Of a stretch of DNA of 64,000 bases, positions 58,421 through 64,000 are shown piece by piece (position 1 is the stretch's first letter; every line of letters begins with the position of its first letter). Where the stretch lies: assembly GCA_050084985.1 (NCBI GenBank), contig JBITNC010000001.1, positions 28,892,001 to 28,956,000 of the forward strand. The letters run 5' to 3'. This stretch comes from Nageia nagi (lineage: Eukaryota; Pinophyta). Both the position numbers and the translations under genes were made by a program. The notes beneath the pieces were generated by a model. The model was not told where the DNA came from, searched no databases, and saw nothing but the letters and a program-made list of their open reading frames with translations.

Positions 58421-58851
58421 AAAATGGGAAAAGTATTCCTGGAGCACCATCTAACAAGTATAGCATAATCATTCTACATGTTTGTTTTGGTTTAGTTTAG
58501 TTTTGCTTTCATTATGTTTTTTTAATTTTTTTTTTAGAATTTCAATTTTATTACGTTAAAGAATGGTGTTCTATCATTTGTTGAGTAAATTATAGCTATC
58601 TATTGCATTCCTCATTTATAGTCTTTTACCCCTTTATTGATCAATCATCGATAATAAGGAATCAATATGTCAAGGTTATATTCATATCTAGAAGTGACAT
58701 TTACTTCCCTTTTTTATTTCTTGGTTAGCAACTTATAATAATATCTCATTCTGGAGTGGAAATGCAAATGAATTTATGGTTGTATGATTTGGTGGTAAAA
58801 TACTCTTGATATTATGAAAAAGAAGCCTTACATTGAGAAATCATTTCAATT
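58421..58851. other. No gene seen
   Basis: AT-rich DNA between the broken exon and the TTA microsatellite; nothing recognised. Confidence 0.4.
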
Positions 58852-58922
58852 ACATTATTATTATTATTATTATTTTATTTAATTATCATTTTTTATTATT
58901 ATATTATTATTATTATTTTACT
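58852..58922. repeat. ATT/TTA microsatellite
   Basis: Imperfect (TTA)n over about 70 bp. Confidence 0.9.
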
Positions 58923-58984
58923 ATTTTTATAACGTTAAATGTTGTGATTGTGAATACATTGGTTGACATGTACATAAAATGAAT

Positions 58985-60125
58985 AACGCTAAATAGGGCA
59001 TGCGAATTATTTCACAAGATGCATGATGCAAACAAATTTTCATGGGATGCAATGATTGGATGATATGCACTAAATGGATACATTGAAAGTAATCGTAAAT
59101 TATTTGACAAGATGCATGTTAGAGACAAAGTTTCATGGAGTGTAATGGCCGTAGGATATGCAGAAAATGCATACGTTGAAAGCATCAACAAATTCTTTGA
59201 TAAGATGAATGATGTAGATATAGTTTGATGGAGTGTAATGGTCATAGGATATGCAGGAAACACATATGTTGAAAGGGCATGTGAATTGTTTAACAAGATG
59301 CATGATGTAGATACAGTTTCATGGAATGCAATACCATATTATGTAACCCTTGCCAGCATTCTTCCAACTTGTACCCTTATGGGAGATGTAGTTGAAAACA
59401 ATTTTACATTATGGTTGTGAATGCCTTGATAGAGATGTATATAAAATGCGGAAGAATACAAAAGGGTTAAGAATTATTTGAAAAGATCATGATGCAGATA
59501 GTTTCATGCAATGGAATGATCACAAGAGATACTTAAAATGGATACATTGAAAGGGCCCATCAATTGTTTGAAAAAATGCATTATGCAAATATAGTTTCAT
59601 GGAATGCAATGATTAGATTATTATGTGATAGTGTAACCTATGCAAGCATTCTTGCAACATGTGCCATCATGGGAGCTCTGGAAGAAAGTATGGACATCTA
59701 TCAATGAGTTTTTGAAAATGATTTTGCATTAAATGTTGTGGTTATGAATGCCCTCATATACATGTATGCAAAAGATGGAACTATATAAGATTGAAAGGGC
59801 CCATGAATTGCCATGAATTTTTAGTCAAGATGCATGATGCAAACACATTTGATGGAATGCAATGATGTTAGGATGTGCATAAAATGGGTTTTTTGAAAGG
59901 CTATAGAGACATTTAAGCAAATGCAATTGTCATATGTAAAGCCAAAGTATGTAACTTTTACCATAATTCTTTCAACATCTACCACCATGAGATCTCTAGA
60001 GGAAGGTATGGACATCCATCAAATGAGGAGTTGAAAATTATTTTGCATTGAATGTTGTGGTTGTGAGTGTCTTGATACACATGTATGCAAAATGTGAAAG
60101 CGTACAAAAGGCATGCGAATTATGG
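58985..60125 (+). pseudogene. PPR protein pseudogene
   Basis: Successive units of about 93 bp read as PPR repeats, for example KLFDKMHVRDKVSWSVM, VGYAENAYVES, VERACELFNKMHDVDTVSWN and later VTLASILPTC, the last typical of plant PLS-class proteins. A clean piece is 59238-59418. Stops and frameshifts occur in nearly every repeat, and there is no clear start or C-terminal E/DYW part. PPR proteins act in organellar RNA processing; this copy is dead. It may come from the same parent as the minus-strand array at 15385-16090 (shared KMHD and VSW phrases), but its unit length is different. Confidence 0.8.
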
Positions 60126-60700
60126 AAATGTATATTAATTATTTAAATTAATTTTATGATATTAATATTTTTATTATTTTAATTTTTCTAATTATTATAT
60201 TATTAATAATAATTATTTTTTCCTCCTTATTATTATTTTTATTATTCTTATAAATGTTAATTTTTCAAATGATTTTTATGGTTATTTTTATGATTAGTAT
60301 TATTATTATTGCCATTAGTTTTTTTATTATTTTTTTAATTTGAATTTTTATTATTTTAATATAAATTTAATTTGAAATACATATTAATTTTATACTTAAA
60401 TCTTGTAATTTATATTTATAATGTATATCTATGATTTATAATTTAAAATATATATATTTAAATTTATATATTATTATTATTATTTTCTTATTTTTATTAT
60501 ATTATAAATTATATTTAAAATGTATAATGTATATTTATAATTTATATTTTATAATTTGTATTTAAATTTTATAATTTTAAATTTATATTTAAAATATAGA
60601 ATTTATATTTACGATGTATAAGTAATAAAATTTAAAATTTTCAATTATATTTAAAATTTATTATCAGTAAAAGATAAAACAATAAAAATCTCCTAAGCTA
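60126..60700. repeat. Low-complexity A/T-rich tract
   Basis: Long run of TTATT, ATTTAT and AATTTATATTT words with almost no G or C. Confidence 0.9.
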
Positions 60701-61165
60701 GTAATATATTAAAGAAAGCAATGAAATCAGGTGGTGTTAGTAACCACAATATTGGATTGTATAAAATAGTTTAAGGGATCTTAAATCAAATAAATATTAG
60801 GAAAGATCTATCATACGATTCTTCACAGAATGTAAACCTTTGAATTGATTGTTTTAATTAATCTTTATTAAAACAAACTTTCTTTTTCATAAGAAGAATG
60901 AAATCGCCTCAAAGCTCTGGAATAAGGTTCAATGTTCTTTATTTATTAGTGTTCTTTATTTATTTCAATACGCATACCCCATTAAGGGTGACCATTCTTA
61001 CATCACAACTTGGTAGTTTTTCATTCATAGTACACAACTATTGATTGAAACATCAAAGACACTATTAAATATACGATATTGAGATCTATTGACGTGATGG
61101 ACCATTTAAAATGTTGATTGTTATAAGCATTTTGTGCCTTCCAACGCTTTTATCAGCATAGCCAT
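60701..61165. other. No gene seen
   Basis: Moderately AT-rich; downstream of the CASP-like remnant on the minus strand and may include its 3' flank. Confidence 0.35.
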
Positions 61166-61780
61166 TTAATTTTGATAGTTTTTCTTTTTGGAGATCTTCC
61201 TCATGAAGACATGGAGGATCATACTTGCTAAACATCCTATAGGATGATAAGAGAGAGCGCAACAAAGCATAAACAAAGCCCCAAAATTTAAGATCACAGA
61301 GGCTGCTACTCTATTGCAAATTTTTACATAATAGGAGCACACTTCGTACCATGTGAGCTCCTCATCACCCTCATGTCCCAAATATAATACTTGTGTAGCC
61401 ACAGCTCCAGCTACCAGATTCACTAATTAACTATTCAACAATACATGTGGAAGAATGCGTGGTCTATGAAAACTAATAGAAGAAAATGTCAAAGATAAAC
61501 ACGATCCATGCTCTAGATAGATGGGAAGAGCATAACAGAATACCCAACACACATCCCATTCAGGCTTTAAATTGGACGTTCGACTTTGCCCGTCATTAAA
61601 AAAATAATTGACGTTCTTTTTATAGTATTACCTTGCAACTGTCGTTTAAATTTATTTTTGAAAGTCAAATATACGGACTCATTGACAGAGCCAACTGTAC
61701 ATCTTATCATCAAAGCTGTGAGGATCACGATTGATAATGCCTTGGGAAATAATTCACTCAGCCCTGCTCCAGCTTAACTT
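61166..61780 (-). pseudogene. CASP-like membrane protein gene, partial or decayed
   Basis: The last exon (61426-61166) is open and reads LVAGAVATQVLYLGHEGDEE, then LTWYEVCSYYVKICNRVAAS and a hydrophobic helix VILNFGALFMLCCALSYH. This is the third and fourth membrane segment of the CASP-like (DUF588) family, with the A-LYL-H-G and W--C--Y--FC patterns. Upstream on the minus strand, 61559-61476 gives GCVLGILLCSSHLSRAWIVF and IFD, like helix 2 and the start of helix 3. 61780-61632 gives KALSIVILTALMIRCTVGSV, like helix 1, ending at a donor (CAAG then GTAATAC). No start codon was found before helix 1, and the linking splice sites are unclear. CASP-like proteins are four-helix plasma-membrane scaffolds. 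Confidence 0.6.
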
Positions 61781-63365
61781 CATATAAATGGCGTATCCTA
61801 CTGAACACAATGTGAATCATCCTATTGAATTAATATTATGGTTTTGTTGAAATGTATGGCTTTAGTTAGAGTTGTGGGTTCAGCCAATGCCAGAACTGCA
61901 ACATTCTGGAGGACTTTCGCTTAACATGGGCAAATGATCACATTAAGTAAACCTATGCTCTCCACGACAATGCTATTCTGATGATCCTTTGCTTAAATTT
62001 TTTTATTTCTATTGACTATTGATATCATCTCATTTTGCACTTCTAAAATTGTTCTATTTTTTAATGTTTTACCTTTTGCATGGCAAGTTTTGGTAAGATG
62101 TCGAAAGCATGAACCTTGAGAAATACTGGTTTTCCTCTCAGATGTGTTCATAATGGTGGGAACTTAATTTGCTCTGCTGCAAACTCTGCTATGAATTGAG
62201 CTTGTTTAATAATTGGATGTTTATTATTTTTTCGATGTGTCAGAATTCTGGGTCCCTGGAAGATACAGTCTTCCTTGGAGTTTACTTCTAAATGATAGAG
62301 CATAAGCATTAAAACAAATATTGGCTGCATGTACAAAACTTAGGGAGCCAATAGATATCTAAGTAGCAACAACATTACCATTGATAATATTGTGCCTATA
62401 CCGCTCTTTGATATGAAGTGAATTTCCTATTCCAAATAGCAAGACTCACCTGTTGTAGCGGTCTTCAAACATTTAAATAATCTAATAACCCTTTGATTTC
62501 TTAAATCTGATCACAGTTGAACAAATTGTAACATCATAAGAAGATGGAAAAGGAGGCAACTTTACAAATAAACAAGTCCCATTTAACTTCTTGCAATGTG
62601 CCAAAACAGATTCATTTTCCCATGGCACTTTCAATTTTCATAATATAATGATGTTTATTATTTAAAAGAAACGGCAAAATAAAATTTGAACTTCCAATCA
62701 CAGCCACCTTTGACTAAAGAAAATTGGATGATTTTTGTTTCAAGCAAAACTTAATTCACTTAACCATCAAACAAGCAGGGATAAGTAGTCAGACTCTCTG
62801 TCAAAAACCATCTCTGAATAAAAATTCTTTTGAATTTTAAAGTGCAATCTAAGTACTAACTAGAGATATAGGCGTGTGAAAGCAGATTAATGAACACGAT
62901 CTTTGACTATCAACCACCACATTGCGTCTCTTTTTTCTAAATCCAAAACTCTCAAAATTAAAAATTCATGGCTTAAACAAGAATACAAAAAAAAATTGGA
63001 CTTGCTTCTAAATATGCAATCAATCTTCAGAAACATTCCTAGTTTTTCACGACTTGCAATCAGTCTTCAAAAAGCTTCCCAATTTTTCAGGATTTGCAGA
63101 AATCTTCTGATTCTAACAATTAGCAAAGACCTTATGATTTTGATCAGAAACAAGATGGAAGCAGGTTTGAAAATAGGCAGCTTGTGAGGCGTAGTATCAA
63201 GTATGTGACTCTATAGAGCGGGAGCAGCTACTTACCGTTTCATCTCATGATGAAAACTGAAGTCTTCTATTGTTCTACTTACCATTTCATCGCATGACTA
63301 CAGTTAGGGTTAGTGTTTTCTCTGAATATTCAACCCTAATTTTGTTAGAGCTATTTTTTTAGTAA
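61781..63365. other. No gene seen
   Basis: If the CASP-like gene is functional its first exon and promoter should lie here, but nothing was recognised. 63000-63110 has a loose 54-bp direct repeat (GCAATCA(A/G)TCTTCA(G/A)AAA); the frame across it is not taken as a gene. Confidence 0.35.
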
Positions 63366-63367
63366 GT

Positions 63368-63600
63368 CAATATACTTGTAACTCCTGTACATGCTCTTTT
63401 GTTTGAATATTTTCTTACAGGTATTAATATTGTTTAAATGATACAGGCACTCTATTTTTTATCCATTCCATCTTCTGATATAAACATGCATTTCTGCTTC
63501 ATTTAAGCTGTTACGTGTAACTCATGCCTGTACATGCCCGTTTCTTTGAATATTTTCTTACATGTATTAATATTGTTTAAATTATTCAGTCATTATAACA
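63368..63600. repeat. Tandem duplication of about 140 bp
   Basis: TTTGAATATTTTCTTACAGG and TATTAATATTGTTTAAAT at 63402-63440 recur at 63545-63582 with few changes, each preceded by CTGTACATGC. It is a local duplication in non-coding DNA. Confidence 0.75.
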
Positions 63601-64000
63601 TTTCAATAGTTTTTTTTTTTTATTATGTTTATTAAAATTGTACTTGAATGATTTGTATTGATTGTAAGATATTATGGTAATATACGGTGGAAACAAATGC
63701 AATTATTATTATGGAGGTTATAGTTGTAAAATATTGTTGGGAGTTGGAAAAAATATATTTATGCTTTTATAGAGAAAGACAAAGATATGAAATTTTGGTT
63801 TTGTGGATTTTTGACATATTATGATTGCTTTTTAAAAAATTTACATATTTTGATTTTTTTTTTTGAATTTTTGATATATTTAGATTTTCTTTGGATTGTT
63901 GATTTATTTTGATTTTTTTATTAGAATTTCTTGGATTGTTGATCTATTTTGACTTTTATTTTTTAAATAAAAATGATTTTTGGATGATATTTTTTTTTTT
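63601..64000. other. AT-rich end of window
   Basis: It contains the second copy of the dispersed repeat (63710-63800) and then repeated GATTTTTTT-like words (TTGATTTATTTTGATTTT). No gene seen. Confidence 0.5.

Noticed and set aside
59012-59296. Minus-strand 94-codon frame with repeated LSTYAFSAYP-type peptide
   Set aside because: It is the shadow of the plus-strand PPR repeats.
61586-61777. Plus-strand 63-codon frame
   Set aside because: It overlaps the minus-strand CASP-like helix 1 block and has no recognisable product.
62903-63187. Plus-strand 94-codon frame starting MTINHHIASLFSKSK
   Set aside because: It runs across a loose direct repeat in AT-rich DNA; no domain or conservation pattern is seen.

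Overview
The window is nuclear DNA of a land plant. It is AT-rich, its genes have introns, and it is dominated by LTR retrotransposons inserted into one another. Plant-specific families are present: a plant mobile domain, PPR repeats and a Casparian-strip membrane protein. The density of old nested elements and the scarcity of genes would fit a gymnosperm or another very large seed-plant genome, but that is an inference; no single feature fixes the species. The only convincingly intact gene is a three-exon MutS2-type mismatch-repair ATPase gene on the minus strand (1496-5189).

Layout from left to right. 1-550 is a short dispersed repeat. 1496-5189 is the MutS2 gene. 5315-9250 is unassigned DNA holding a short retroposed insert with a 16-bp target duplication (6420-6847). 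9270-10870 is copy 1 of an old repeat, here called R. 11972-14742 is a small LTR element with no coding capacity. 15385-16090 is an array of decayed PPR repeats. 16090-52810 is a nested stack built inside copy 2 of R. 53727-54161 is a lone LTR with its primer-binding site. 58157-58420 is a broken exon resembling the N-terminus of GMI1-type SMC-hinge proteins. 58985-60125 is a PPR pseudogene. 61166-61780 is a decayed CASP-like gene. The remaining stretches are AT-rich DNA in which I see no gene.

The nested stack can be read as a time series. R copy 2 was hit by a minus-strand copia-type element (copia-2, 17462-51974; 5-bp duplication CTTAT on both sides). The 3' LTR of copia-2 was then split by a minus-strand Ty3/gypsy element (gypsy-A, 17850-47112; LTRs of about 1.95 kb). 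The 3' internal part of gypsy-A in turn contains a plus-strand gypsy-type element of unknown coding content (gypsy-B, 20148-25606) and a plus-strand copia element (copia-1, 25806 to an assembly gap at 34216). Copia-1 and copia-2 belong to the same family, but copia-2 has lost or never had gag-pol. R copy 2 was also hit by a 600-bp Mutator-like MITE (52145-52744; 9-bp duplication CATTTGAAA), whose empty site is preserved in R copy 1.

The points most worth following are these. Gypsy-A carries an additional RNase H domain between protease and reverse transcriptase, and a region of about 4 kb after pol that encodes a plant-mobile-domain motif. Copia-1 has a tandem array of small hairpins between pol and the 3' LTR, one unit of which shows a paired stem change. 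Both copia elements have a GC-rich island in an otherwise AT-rich leader. Gypsy-B contains long reading frames I cannot assign to any family.
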